Below, in pieces: positions 1-9,066 of a DNA stretch of 64,000 nt. The stretch is from assembly GCF_000497045.1 (NCBI RefSeq), contig NW_015961957.1, positions 186,001 through 250,000 of the forward strand, written 5' to 3'. This stretch comes from Kalmanozyma brasiliensis GHG001. Taxonomy: Eukaryota; Basidiomycota; Ustilaginomycetes; Ustilaginales. Numbering within the stretch: position 1 is the first letter of the stretch; the number at the start of each line of letters is the position of its first letter. The translations under genes and the position numbers were made by a program. Below the pieces are notes generated by a model, which worked only from the letters and a program-made list of their open reading frames with translations, was not told the origin of the DNA and ran no database searches.

Positions 1-15
1 TTTGCATGAGATTCC

Positions 16-31
16 AAAAACAAAAAGAAAA
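16..31 (-). terminator. Pol III terminator of tRNA-Phe
   Basis: Immediately 3' of the tRNA on the minus strand come T runs of 4, 5 and 5 bases (A runs at 28-31, 22-26 and 16-20 on plus), the standard Pol III stop signal. Confidence 0.75.
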
Positions 32-147
32 TGCTCCTTACCTGGGTCGAACAGGTGACCTCCCGATACCTTGTCCACTGCAAACAGTGGCGACTGGTGA
101 AACTGAATTCTTCAGTCGGACGCTCGTACCAACTGAGCTAAAGAAGC
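32..147 (-). tRNA. tRNA-Phe (GAA) with a 42-nt intron
   Basis: Read on the minus strand from 147. The 7-bp acceptor stem GCTTCTT pairs with AAGGAGC, followed by discriminator A at 32. The D arm has GCTC/GAGC, the anticodon stem TCCGA pairs with TCGGG only after a 42-nt intron (plus positions 68-109) is removed, and the T arm is ACCTG-TTCGACC-CAGGT. The anticodon loop CTGAAGA gives GAA. The intron sits at the usual place, directly 3' of base 37. All stems pair, so the gene looks functional. Confidence 0.94.
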
Positions 148-174
148 GCTTGCCTGTCGAAGGCACAAGTAGCA

Positions 175-182
175 TATATATA
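175..182 (-). promoter_or_regulatory. TATA-like element upstream of tRNA-Phe
   Basis: An alternating TATATATA lies 28 to 35 bases upstream of the tRNA 5' end, the distance expected for TFIIIB/TBP contact. It could instead serve the plus-strand gene starting at 328, but the tRNA at 54133 has the same arrangement, which favours a Pol III role. Confidence 0.5.
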
Positions 183-327
183 CCCGTAAAAGCTTTGCAG
201 AGGCTTGAGCGCAGGGACCAACTCGCTGCACCTCGAAGCCTCCACCTGCATCCAGCTCGATACCTTGCAACGTGCCATCCAGCACCCATCATCTCGAGTC
301 AGCTTGTCCGTTATCGCTGTGTTCATC

Positions 328-1302
328 ATGTCGGCTTCCATCTTTGCTCGTCAGCCCATGCTCCTTCGCAGTCAAGCGCGCACCTCGCTGTGTCTTGTGC
401 AACCCACAACCTTGCGCATCGGTTCTGCAACGCCCGCTTTGGCCGCACGATCCTTGCACACCACCCCTGCGCCCTCCGCTTCCGCCTCAAACCGTCGATG
501 GCCACTCAAAACACTCTCCGGCGGCCTGGTTGTCGCAGGGTCGGGACTCTACTATCTGCAGCCGGACGCTCCCACGCGTAGCTTCTCCGTCCATTCCCCA
601 CTCGAATCTTCGGAGAAACCAGTTACTGGGTCGTCTACCCTCGTTCGGCCCGCATCGCCCTCCGCGCCACGTCGTCAGACCGTGACACTGGTCTTCCTCA
701 CCTCGTCCTCCTCCTCCGGCGGGCTGGTCAAGAGTCTCGTCTCCAACTTTGGCGGTGGAGGTGGGGAGAGGGAGAAGTGGTTCCCTTGGATCGGCTACTT
801 CCGCGAGGCTGGGTACGATTGTCTCCAGATGAACCTTGCTCTGCCCCCTCAAGCAGAAGGAAGGAAGACGGAGAAGCTGGCAGACGAGCTTCACAGCCAG
901 ATCCGACTGAGCAATTTGCAGCGTCAACCGGTGCTGTTTGTGCATCATTCCGCCGACAGCGCGCCAGAGGCAACCGCGAGCATTGTCAGTCAGTACATCG
1001 AGCCTGGGCAGTCGAGTGGCGGCGGCGGTGGGCTCTTGGGCAAGATCTTTGGTGGCGGCGGAATGTTTGGTGGGCGACCGGCGATCTCAGGGCTCGTGGT
1101 CATCTCCGATCTGGACGACGCTTCCGCCCTAACGCTGTTCGGCAAGCATCCCAAACTGAACACCCTCATCGTGGCCAATGGCGGAGCGAAGACCAGCGGC
1201 CATCAAGGAAAAGTGACGGTGCTGGACGCCGAGGGCAAGAAGCACGAAAGCATCATAAAGGATATCGAGCGGTGGCTCATCAAGGAAGGATATGAGGGAT
1301 AA
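328..1302 (+). CDS. mitochondrial alpha/beta-hydrolase-like protein, probably non-catalytic
   Basis: Single exon, 324 aa from the ATG at 328. The frame stays open upstream to 205, but 328 gives an Arg/Ser-rich, acid-free N-terminus (residues 1-45, ending near RSLHTT) typical of a mitochondrial presequence. A short hydrophobic segment follows (SGGLVVAGSGLYYL, about residue 65). The remainder alternates beta strands and helices like an alpha/beta hydrolase: a strand TLVFL, then WIGYFREAGYDCLQMNL, then VLFVHHSADSAP where a nucleophile elbow would sit, then GLVVISDLDD. The elbow reads H-x-S-x-D rather than G-x-S-x-G, so hydrolase activity is doubtful. Two Gly-rich loops (residues about 136-144 and 230-250) look like insertions. 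Fold and location are inferred; the function is unknown to me. Confidence 0.8.
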   Translation: MSASIFARQPMLLRSQARTSLCLVQPTTLRIGSATPALAARSLHTTPAPSASASNRRWPLKTLSGGLVVAGSGLYYLQPDAPTRSFSVHSPLESSEKPVTGSSTLVRPASPSAPRRQTVTLVFLTSSSSSGGLVKSLVSNFGGGGGEREKWFPWIGYFREAGYDCLQMNLALPPQAEGRKTEKLADELHSQIRLSNLQRQPVLFVHHSADSAPEATASIVSQYIEPGQSSGGGGGLLGKIFGGGGMFGGRPAISGLVVISDLDDASALTLFGKHPKLNTLIVANGGAKTSGHQGKVTVLDAEGKKHESIIKDIERWLIKEGYEG

Positions 1303-1348
1303 TGCAGTTCTATGAAAGATGGTACAAATACAGTGGCGTGTGCGAATG

Positions 1349-2367
1349 TCATGCTTCTTGAATGGTGCTTTTGGGCCGGCTGTCGGCGGGTGTGGGCGCG
1401 GCTGTCGACTTTTCGTCCAGCGTCGTTTGACGAGACCACTCTGGGGTGGTGCTTTCCGCACCAGGTGTGATGCGAGCTTGTTCAATGTCTTGCATGTCTG
1501 ATGTTGGTGCGGATTGTGATGCGCTGTCCGACGATGGTTGCTGCTCTTGCTCGCGCAGCCGCCGTCGTTCCGCTCTTGGATTGAGAATGAGGTAGCAGGC
1601 AAAGATGCCCAGTTCGAGCACGACGATTCCGATGTAGCTGTGGTTCGATCAAAACAAAAGCTCAGACTCGTCAGTGCCCAAACCCTTGATGAGCCATCGA
1701 CCACGTTTGTGACTTACTTTGCAGCAGCGATCCCATCAAAGCTCTCCTTGAATACCAGGCTCAACAGACTGAACACCCCACCCGAGCAGTCGATCGCCAG
1801 GAATAGCAGACTGATTCCCCTCACCTCCTTCAACCGCCAGATCTCGTAGTACTGCGGCACTAACCCGACGACGATCAGCACGGCTCCTACGATACCCATC
1901 GTCTTTGTCGCCGCGGATGTGCCTCTCCTCTCGCCGAGCTTGCACAGGAAGTAGAAGGCCACCTCGAACCCTCCCGCCAGTGCACCACTTGCTATCGCTC
2001 CGACGGTGCATTTTCGGGCTGAAATGCCGTGCGAATATCGCCAGCATTGGGCCATGGCGATGATCGCAAAGGTTGAAAAGAGCTGCGGCTGGATGATGAG
2101 CGGGATGTTGATGTTCTCCACCACGAGGTAGGTGCCTTGCGGGATAGAGCCGGCGACCCAGATGAGAAAGAGCCATGCCGAGAGACCGTCCGTGTCTTTA
2201 CTCCGATACGACTTGATGATTTGCGGGACCAGCTGGAACGACCATAGGATGGTCCCTATCGTGCCGAGCACACTATTTAGCAACGCCAAAGACGAGGGTT
2301 AGCGTTCGAGAGCTATCAACTGAAAAACGATGTGAACCTACTTTTCGGCAACCGCATTGACGGGCAT
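1349..2367 (-). CDS. PQ-loop repeat membrane protein
   Basis: Three exons on the minus strand: 2342-2367 (26 nt), 1718-2272 and 1349-1637, with introns 2273-2341 (GTAGGT...TAG) and 1638-1717 (GTAAGT...CAG). The 289-aa product starts MPVNAVAENVLGTIG. Two PQ-loop motifs are present, QLVPQIIKSYRSKDTDGLS near residue 20 and GLVPQYYEIWRLKEVRGIS near residue 155, each inside a three-helix repeat, so about seven membrane helices. The C-terminal 80 residues are polar and unstructured. PQ-loop proteins are SWEET/cystinosin-type transporters or cargo receptors, often in vacuole or Golgi membranes; the substrate cannot be read from the sequence. It is divergent from the chorismate mutase gene. Confidence 0.88.
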
Positions 2368-3201
2368 CTTGAATGATGGTTGGTGAACAAGAAGCTTTCA
2401 GGGGTCGGAAGCCAAGAAAAAGTGTGGATTCGGCAATGCTCTTTTGTACCCGATTCAGTACTCAGCTGCAAAAGCGGTTAGCCATGCCACGGCGTCTATC
2501 ACTATCGAGATGCAGCTGAGAGCGATAACAGTACGTAACAAGAGCGGATTTCGCCGCTTCACGCCGAAAAAGGCGCGCGAATCGCGGTCAGTTTAAGCGG
2601 CCTCGGGAGAGGCTAGCTTGAGCGAGTCGCGATTACCTCTGAAGCTTGACCTTCTCGCAAGCAGATCTCTCTACTTGTCAAGCGGGGCGCCGTGTCAAAC
2701 ACCGCAGATGGTTCTTGTCTAGCCGTCGTTTCGCATCTGAGAGGGACCGCGGCTTGACATGTTGCCGTTAGAGCTTTGACCAGGGGAGATGAAGTGACCG
2801 TCGTCACAGGACCCTTGCTCATGTCCCACTAAGCTCATCGTGGCGTTGCTCTAACCCACCTCGAGCGTTACGGTGCCACAAGGTGGTCCCTGAGCCTTGA
2901 TCTCTTTCATCTTGAGCCAGCATGCCACGGTGACTCGGACCCGAAGTGGGACGTGAGGGAAAGCCTATCAAGTGCGAGCGCCCAAAGCTAAACCCCCCAT
3001 TGTTGCTTTGACCCCTTGACTCGACGCCTGCTGTGGGATGGGAGCTTGATGAAAACTCCACCTAGGGCTGGTGGGTGGTCGACCCACCACAGCAGGCTCG
3101 CGCCGCTATGGGACCACCACAGACCCTCTGACTAGTCGACTTATAAGCCCCGGCTCCTGCTCTTGTCTGTGTGCAGCCTCGCATCGTCCCCCAGAATCAC
3201 C
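2368..3201. other. intergenic, divergent promoters of the PQ-loop gene and the effector gene
   Basis: 834 bases with no credible gene. It must hold both promoters. The end nearest the effector gene has ACCACCAC-type repeats (about 3073-3121), an imperfect inverted repeat centred on the GTCGAC at 3079 and the perfect palindrome GACTAGTC at 3130-3137. Confidence 0.6.
3141..3147 (+). promoter_or_regulatory. TATA box of the chorismate mutase gene
   Basis: TTATAAG lies about 60 bases before the ATG at 3202, leaving room for a short leader. A strong core promoter fits a gene that is sharply induced during infection in related smuts. Confidence 0.55.
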
Positions 3202-4023
3202 ATGAAGCTCCTCCTCGCATTCACCTGGGCGCTGCTCGCCATCTCCTCCGTCACCTGCACCGACGCCATCACGCCGGACGACCGTCTCACCGTCCTCCGT
3301 GCCCAGCTTGATCGATACGAAACCTCTCTCATCCACGCCTTCCTCTCGCGTCTGGCACTTGGCGGCTCGGTGGTCGGCGAGACCGGATGGACGGGCGACG
3401 TTCTTTTCAACCTTGCCACTCCGCAGCCTGACCCATCTCTTGCTGCGTGGCTGAAGCGCGGTGGTTCAACCTTTGACGTTCGACCATGGCCAGTTGGGAC
3501 AGTGTACAAGACGCCGGTGGTGCTTCCGCGGGATGCGATTCTGGATCAACCCGTGGTGGGCCAAGGCATCTTCCCCATCGGTCGTCGACCCCAGGATCCG
3601 CCCACCGTGGCGCGATTCTTCCAAGACACCTTCACGGATCTTCCTATCAACCACACGCTCGATCCTGGAGCAGTAGCATTGCTCGACGCAAGCCTTCTAC
3701 GGCTCGCCTCAGCCCGCATGTTGATCGGCTACCAAGTCGGTCTGGCCAAATTTGAGTGGCAGCACGAGACCTTCTGCGCCATCTTCGCCAATCGCAACCC
3801 GAGGAAGCGGATACTGGAGCTGATCGTGGACCACAAACAGGAGGTCAAAGTGCTCGGTCGCGTTCAAGAGAAAGCAAAGGCTTGGTCAAAGCTCTTCGCC
3901 GGCGATGAGGGATATCCCGACGGTGCAGAGGCGGAGGTGCTCAGGCTCTTCCAGGCCTACCTCATCCCCGTGACCACCGCGATCGAGGTGCAGGCCATCG
4001 AGGCCCAGGCAAGCCGCTGCTAG
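3202..4023 (+). CDS. cmu1: secreted chorismate mutase, Cmu1-type effector
   Basis: 273 aa, single exon. The ATG at 3202 is chosen because it starts a clean signal peptide (MKLLLAFTWALLAISSVTC), with cleavage near residue 20. Chorismate mutase turns chorismate into prephenate; in U. maydis the secreted enzyme enters plant cells and drains chorismate away from salicylate synthesis. The mature part matches the all-helical AroQ/Aro7 fold. Arg33, Arg172, Lys183, Glu214, Thr258 and Glu262 line up with the yeast active-site residues Arg16, Arg157, Lys168, Glu198, Thr242 and Glu246, including the spacings of 11 and 4. Asp210 stands where yeast has Asn194. The motifs GIFPIGRRPQDP and LFQAYLIPVTT are family hallmarks. 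The gene lies tail to tail with the phytochrome gene, the same neighbour as I recall in U. maydis. Confidence 0.93.
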   Translation: MKLLLAFTWALLAISSVTCTDAITPDDRLTVLRAQLDRYETSLIHAFLSRLALGGSVVGETGWTGDVLFNLATPQPDPSLAAWLKRGGSTFDVRPWPVGTVYKTPVVLPRDAILDQPVVGQGIFPIGRRPQDPPTVARFFQDTFTDLPINHTLDPGAVALLDASLLRLASARMLIGYQVGLAKFEWQHETFCAIFANRNPRKRILELIVDHKQEVKVLGRVQEKAKAWSKLFAGDEGYPDGAEAEVLRLFQAYLIPVTTAIEVQAIEAQASRC

Positions 4024-4404
4024 CCGCACAAGAACCGAGAACACACTCGTCGAATCCGCAAACCAAAGATCCGCATTCATCCCTGACATTCATTCCGAGT
4101 GTATGAGCCTTATGACAAGAACAAGTACATGTGTGTTGAGAGCGCGAGAGAGAAAAAGAGAGAGAGAAGAGAAGAGAAGAGGATGAGAGAGAAAGAGTAC
4201 GAGAGAGAGGAAGAGGGAGAGAGAACAAATGGAGGGAATGCTTGTGCAGAAGGGTGCTGTCGTGTATAACACCCTGCGATGAGTTTCCGTGAGCCCGAAG
4301 AATACGATAAGGGAGATCCTCTTGATGTAGCTGTGAACGCCGTTGAAACCCGCGATGCGCGCGTGGTTCGTCCTTCTGATAACCATGGATGATGCGACGA
4401 GTGC
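4024..4404. other. convergent 3' region of effector and phytochrome genes
   Basis: 381 bases between two converging stop codons. It contains the purine-rich tract listed separately and no gene. Confidence 0.7.
4139..4227 (+). repeat. purine-rich GA microsatellite
   Basis: About 90 bases almost wholly G and A on the plus strand, made of GAGA and AAGAG units with rare C or T. It lies between the convergent 3' ends. Confidence 0.85.
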
Positions 4405-7400
4405 TCAGGCACTGGGAGGATCGACTTGCTGGCTCGGCTCCTCCGAGGCCGACACATCGTTCGCCCCAGAGACTTCTTCGACGGAAGAGGCCGCGATGGG
4501 CACTGAACGCTGCGCCGGCTCGGACAGCCACCCACCTTTCTCCCACGAGTAGCCTGGCTTCCAGTGGTTGGCGACACGGTCTTCTGGTTGCAGCAGACCC
4601 TTGAGCAGAGCATTGAGACGCGCAAAGTCGATCGGCTTCAGGATCCAGCCGTCCATGCCGATGTCGACCATCTCCTGTCTCATCTGCGGCACCAGTGTCG
4701 CCGAAACGGCCAAGATCGGAACCCGCCCGTTGAGCACCTGGGCAGCCGGACGGTCCGCGTGCTCGCCGCTCTCTGCCCACTTGGCCTCGAGCTCGCGAAT
4801 GCGGATGCACGCCTCCTGGCCGTTGCAGATGGGCATCTGCAGGTCCATCAGAATGACATCGATCTCCTTGGCGTCTTGTTCGAACTGTCGCACGCCTTCT
4901 TCACCATTGACGGCGAGCAGCGTCGTGTGACCATCGAGACCCAGTCGCTTCTTGAGGATCATGCGGTTGATGGGATCATCTTCGACTACCAGCACGCGCA
5001 GCGGAGCAAGCTTTTCGCTGCGAGCGCCTGGTGTCTTGTGAAGCCCGCGCATGACTGCCATCCTACGCTTGGCAGCGTTGGTCGACGACGACGAGGCGCG
5101 GCGTTCAGCGGTATGATCGGAAGCGTGCGTGTCCTCGGAACCTGGCGATTCGGCTTCGGACTGTGGCACGTTGAGGTTGTTCTTGGCAGGAGTACGAGGC
5201 GAAGGTGGTGCTTCGTCCACCGGCGCCGATCGCTGCTGCTTGGCATGGAACGGCAAAGCGTCTCCGGCGATGTGCGGAGGATTCTCGCGAGCTCGGTGCT
5301 CCACCTCGGCTTTGAACGACTCGGCTGCGCTCAAGTTGCTCCTGGCGGGTCGTGCATGCGTGGTGGCGCTCGACATGAAGGCAGAGCTGGGCGGACGTCG
5401 GTCGGCACGGTCGTTCGAGTCCAGAGCCTGCGGATCGATCTTGACGGAACGCACAGGGATACCGCTTCCCTCGACGGGATGGGTGCCGCTGTCAAACGAG
5501 TGGTTCCGAGCGGCTCCGAAGCCCGGTCGCGCAGTGCCAGCCGAGACGTTCCTGGGACCGTTGTGAACGTTGGATGAGGCGCCCTCGGCGGTGCGCCTCT
5601 GCTGCGTCACATCCTCCACGGTGCCCTGGTCGCGCAGTACCGGCTGCTGAATGGCCTCAACGAGCGAGTCGATCTCACTTCGACCAGCGGAGCTGGCGCT
5701 GCCGCTGCCGATCGAGTTGGCACGTCGCATCGAGACTGAATCGCTGCCGCGCTTGGTACCACTGGCGCCGCTGCCGCCGCTGCCTGTCTGAGGCATCTCG
5801 GTGGGCGTGGTGGTCTCTGCCGAGCAAAAGGGAATGTAGTAGGTGAAGGTAGTCCCTTCGCCAACGGAAGAATCGACGCGGAGCTGTCCACCCAGGTTCT
5901 TGACGACACGCGCCACGATGGCGAGGCCAAGACCGAGACCGCCGTCCGACTGATCGGTGCGCACGAGGCTCGCCTCGCTTCCCTCGAGATCCGACAAATC
6001 TTGACGGCCAGGCTGCGCAATGACGGACTCCACCTGCTCGAATTCTCGGAAGATGACCTCGAGCTTCTCCTGAGGAATGCCTTCGCCGGTATCGCTGACG
6101 ACCAGCTCAACCTCCATGTCGCAGCCATTGGGCAAGTCGGTCTCGCGCTCGTCTTCGATGAGTTTGCGCATCGAGACGGTGATCTGACCTTCGCGCGTGT
6201 ACTTGACCGAGTTGGTGACCGTATTGGTGATGATCTGGCGCACACGGTTCTTGTCGCCGAGCACCAGGCACACCTCGGGGTCCGTGGAGACGGAAAAATC
6301 GATGCGACGTCGCTTGGCCTCCCATTCGTGCATCTCGATCGCCTCGCGCACCGTCGCGGCCAGATCGAATGGCTCCTGCAGGAAGAGCTCGTTTCCGATC
6401 TCCTGCTTGGTCAAGTCGAGCAGGTCGTTGATGACAAAGAGCAGACTCTTGGAAGCGAGATGCGACTTGCTGAGGTTCTCGCGCGTATCGTCGTCGAGCT
6501 TGCTGTCAAGCGCGAGCTCGAGGTAGTTGATGATGTGGTTGAGCGGTGTTCGTACTTCGTGACTCGCATTGGAAAGCAAGAGTCGGTTGAGCTGATTGTA
6601 ATGGAGCGCTTGCTCACGCTGTCGCCAGACCGAGATGAACTTTCCGTAGACGAGGCAAAGGACGGACGCAGTCTCGAGCTCCTCGTCCTTCCAGGCGCGG
6701 CAGGTACCTTCCACCGTTTCGGACCAGACCTTGAACGACTTGCGTGGTTCGAGCGCGGCTTGGCCTTCCTTGCCCTCCTTGAAGGGCTTGCCGGCCCAGT
6801 TGACGTGACGCAGCTGCGTCTTGCGGAGGAATGCGATGAAGTCGACACCGCTTCCCGATAGAGGCACGAGTAAGAGACCAGCGATGACGTGCAGACCGGT
6901 CGACAAGACCATGTCGGGAAAGTCGCGACGCACGTCCTGTGAGGTGACGAGATGCTCGAACTTCTTCAGTCGCAGGTACTCGGTGACCGCCAGCACTTCC
7001 TGGCTTGCGTTGAGAGGACCGAGAATCTTGGCCTCGTTGCCGATGGCAATGACACCGTAGTCGGCATCAAAGAGGGTCAGCAGATCTTCGGCGTTCGAGA
7101 TGATGTAACCGCTTGGGTTCTGGTCCGTCGGTAGCGTGTTGATGAGCTTTCTCGCGGACAGTCTGCGGGTGTAGCTGAGACGTTCGATGTTGCTCGAGAC
7201 GGACTCGCCGATAAGCCGCATGAGCTGACGGATGGGAAACGAGACTCGCTTACCATGCGCGCCGTAGTTGTGCAACGAGATGAGACCCCAGAGCTCGCCA
7301 AAGGCTGTGATGGACACGGACATGGACGAGCGGACCCCCATGTTGGCGAGATACTTGATATGGATCGGCGACATGGCGCGGATGAAGGCGTGCGTCATGT

Positions 7401-9066
7401 CGATAGGGAAATCGAGGTCGGCTTGGTCACGGCACATAATGCGTGCGGTGGGTTGATCGCGATCGTAGAGCAGTCGCACTTTATTGATCTTGTACAGCGC
7501 ACGCGCCTGGGCCGGAATGTCGGTGGCGGGGAAGTGGAGACCACGGTAGAGGTCGTGCGAATCGTTCCAGTCGACGAGCTCGCAGACGACTTGGCCGTTC
7601 CAGGATTCGTCAAACTGATAGATCATGACACGACTGAAGAGCGTAATGTCACGGACGATACCGACAAGCACCTTGAGGAATTCGTTGAGATCCTTTTGTG
7701 CCGATAGCTGATCGTTGACCTGACTGAGGATGCCAAACATGTCGAGCATGCCTCCCGTGCCATCGCCGCCGCCGGTGCTGGGAAGCACGGCAGGTCGACG
7801 GCTGCGGTTGTTTTGCTTGTTCTCGGCTTGGCGACGCATGCGTGAGAGGGCCTTGAGCGGCCTGTGTACGGCGCGCGTCGATTCGCGCAACTCTTCTGCT
7901 GAGGGTGTGTATGCCAGACCGTCGAGCCCGTCTCGAGGGCCTTTGTCGCGCACCGTCGTCGAGCTGCTGGCGCTCGAGTGGATCGTTCCTATGCTGATGG
8001 AGGGAGATTCTTGCCCTGAAGCTGCTGAAAAGGACCCCGCTCGGGTCCACCCTGCTGAAAGACCGAGGCCGGGACCGTTAGATTGTTCGCGCTCGCGCTC
8101 GTCGAGCGGCGTTGTGGGCGGCGAAAAGGTGGAGATGGGATTGTCTACGTCGTCGACCAATTCGAACTCGAGAATGACGGTTAGCTCGCCCTCGCCGTCG
8201 TTCCTGCGATCTGGGATGTGTGCACCACACCAAGCGTTCCATGTCCTTCGTTGAGCACCGTTGGTCACGCGCTCATCGTAGCTGGCCATATCGTAGCCGC
8301 GCAGCTGGAAGACGGTCGGCCCTGTTTCGACGAGATCTTGACTGGATTGGTCGAGCGAGTCGATGTTGTCCCAGAGCAAGTCGGCTTGATCGTCATCGAG
8401 AATGTCGAGAAAGGTGGGAAGACTGAAGAGATAGGGAGGGGATAGGCCGAGGATTTCGGTCGAGTTCTCGGACGCCTGACGTACCACCATCTCGCCGTCT
8501 GGTGAGATGCGGACGACGATCATGCAGCCGAATGATTGGACCGCGCCTGGGATGTGGATGGGCTCGTCTTCACACCGCGCGAGCTTGCCTCCGCGACCGG
8601 TCAGGATCATGTGCCCCTCGGCGGTCTTGACGTATTCAAAGCGAGTGGTTGTGAGCTGCTCGAGGTGATCGCGCAGATCCTTGTCCTCGTTGCCTGGCAC
8701 TCTCATTCGACCCATCGCTGCATCTGCGGCCTTGTCGACATCTTCTGGGCGATTACGGCCTTCGTGGATAATGTCCGAGCCGGAATTTTTGGCTTGATGA
8801 CTGGGACCGTCGGATGACGTTGGCCGTGAGCCGCTGGCGGCTGGCGTGTTGAGGCTGAACACTTGGTCTGGCGCCTGTGATGTGGCAGCGTCGCGGCTGG
8901 GCTGTTTGAGACTGACAGCGGATCGCATGGGATAAATGAAGGGCTGCGAGACGGTGGGAGAGCGTACGGAGGATGGCGTCGTATTGAGGGTTGGGGCGGT
9001 GGGTGCAGTGGATGTCGTTGCAGTGCCCGGTCGAGAAGACCCGCCGCGTTCTGGTGGTGAGGACAT
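4405..9066 (-). CDS. phy1: fungal phytochrome, hybrid histidine kinase
   Basis: 1553 aa, single exon. Domain order is that of a fungal phytochrome (Fph class): a disordered Ser/Thr/Pro-rich N-terminus (1-130); PAS (about 150-330) with bilin-attachment Cys165 in ARCEDEPIHIPG; GAF (about 450-660) with PATDIPAQAR; PHY (about 670-830); a histidine kinase core with H box ASHEVRTPL and phospho-acceptor His836; an ATPase domain with the N box around NTVTNSVKYT and G boxes SDTGEGIP and GLGLGLAI; a long disordered linker; and a receiver (about 1357-1480) with Asp1408 in LMDLQMP and a conserved LKP lysine. It should sense red/far-red light through a covalent tetrapyrrole and pass phosphate from His to its own Asp, then to an HPt protein such as the one at 43430. 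All key residues are present. Confidence 0.96.
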   Translation of the reverse strand: MSSPPERGGSSRPGTATTSTAPTAPTLNTTPSSVRSPTVSQPFIYPMRSAVSLKQPSRDAATSQAPDQVFSLNTPAASGSRPTSSDGPSHQAKNSGSDIIHEGRNRPEDVDKAADAAMGRMRVPGNEDKDLRDHLEQLTTTRFEYVKTAEGHMILTGRGGKLARCEDEPIHIPGAVQSFGCMIVVRISPDGEMVVRQASENSTEILGLSPPYLFSLPTFLDILDDDQADLLWDNIDSLDQSSQDLVETGPTVFQLRGYDMASYDERVTNGAQRRTWNAWCGAHIPDRRNDGEGELTVILEFELVDDVDNPISTFSPPTTPLDEREREQSNGPGLGLSAGWTRAGSFSAASGQESPSISIGTIHSSASSSTTVRDKGPRDGLDGLAYTPSAEELRESTRAVHRPLKALSRMRRQAENKQNNRSRRPAVLPSTGGGDGTGGMLDMFGILSQVNDQLSAQKDLNEFLKVLVGIVRDITLFSRVMIYQFDESWNGQVVCELVDWNDSHDLYRGLHFPATDIPAQARALYKINKVRLLYDRDQPTARIMCRDQADLDFPIDMTHAFIRAMSPIHIKYLANMGVRSSMSVSITAFGELWGLISLHNYGAHGKRVSFPIRQLMRLIGESVSSNIERLSYTRRLSARKLINTLPTDQNPSGYIISNAEDLLTLFDADYGVIAIGNEAKILGPLNASQEVLAVTEYLRLKKFEHLVTSQDVRRDFPDMVLSTGLHVIAGLLLVPLSGSGVDFIAFLRKTQLRHVNWAGKPFKEGKEGQAALEPRKSFKVWSETVEGTCRAWKDEELETASVLCLVYGKFISVWRQREQALHYNQLNRLLLSNASHEVRTPLNHIINYLELALDSKLDDDTRENLSKSHLASKSLLFVINDLLDLTKQEIGNELFLQEPFDLAATVREAIEMHEWEAKRRRIDFSVSTDPEVCLVLGDKNRVRQIITNTVTNSVKYTREGQITVSMRKLIEDERETDLPNGCDMEVELVVSDTGEGIPQEKLEVIFREFEQVESVIAQPGRQDLSDLEGSEASLVRTDQSDGGLGLGLAIVARVVKNLGGQLRVDSSVGEGTTFTYYIPFCSAETTTPTEMPQTGSGGSGASGTKRGSDSVSMRRANSIGSGSASSAGRSEIDSLVEAIQQPVLRDQGTVEDVTQQRRTAEGASSNVHNGPRNVSAGTARPGFGAARNHSFDSGTHPVEGSGIPVRSVKIDPQALDSNDRADRRPPSSAFMSSATTHARPARSNLSAAESFKAEVEHRARENPPHIAGDALPFHAKQQRSAPVDEAPPSPRTPAKNNLNVPQSEAESPGSEDTHASDHTAERRASSSSTNAAKRRMAVMRGLHKTPGARSEKLAPLRVLVVEDDPINRMILKKRLGLDGHTTLLAVNGEEGVRQFEQDAKEIDVILMDLQMPICNGQEACIRIRELEAKWAESGEHADRPAAQVLNGRVPILAVSATLVPQMRQEMVDIGMDGWILKPIDFARLNALLKGLLQPEDRVANHWKPGYSWEKGGWLSEPAQRSVPIAASSVEEVSGANDVSASEEPSQQVDPPSA

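Noticed and set aside
4564..6861. Long plus-strand frames (337 and 286 codons) opposite the phytochrome
   Set aside because: They mirror the codon bias of the minus-strand kinase and receiver domains and show no domain of their own.
3202..9066. Effector gene cluster around the chorismate mutase
   Set aside because: The neighbours are a membrane transporter-type protein and a phytochrome; no second small secreted cysteine-rich gene is supported nearby.
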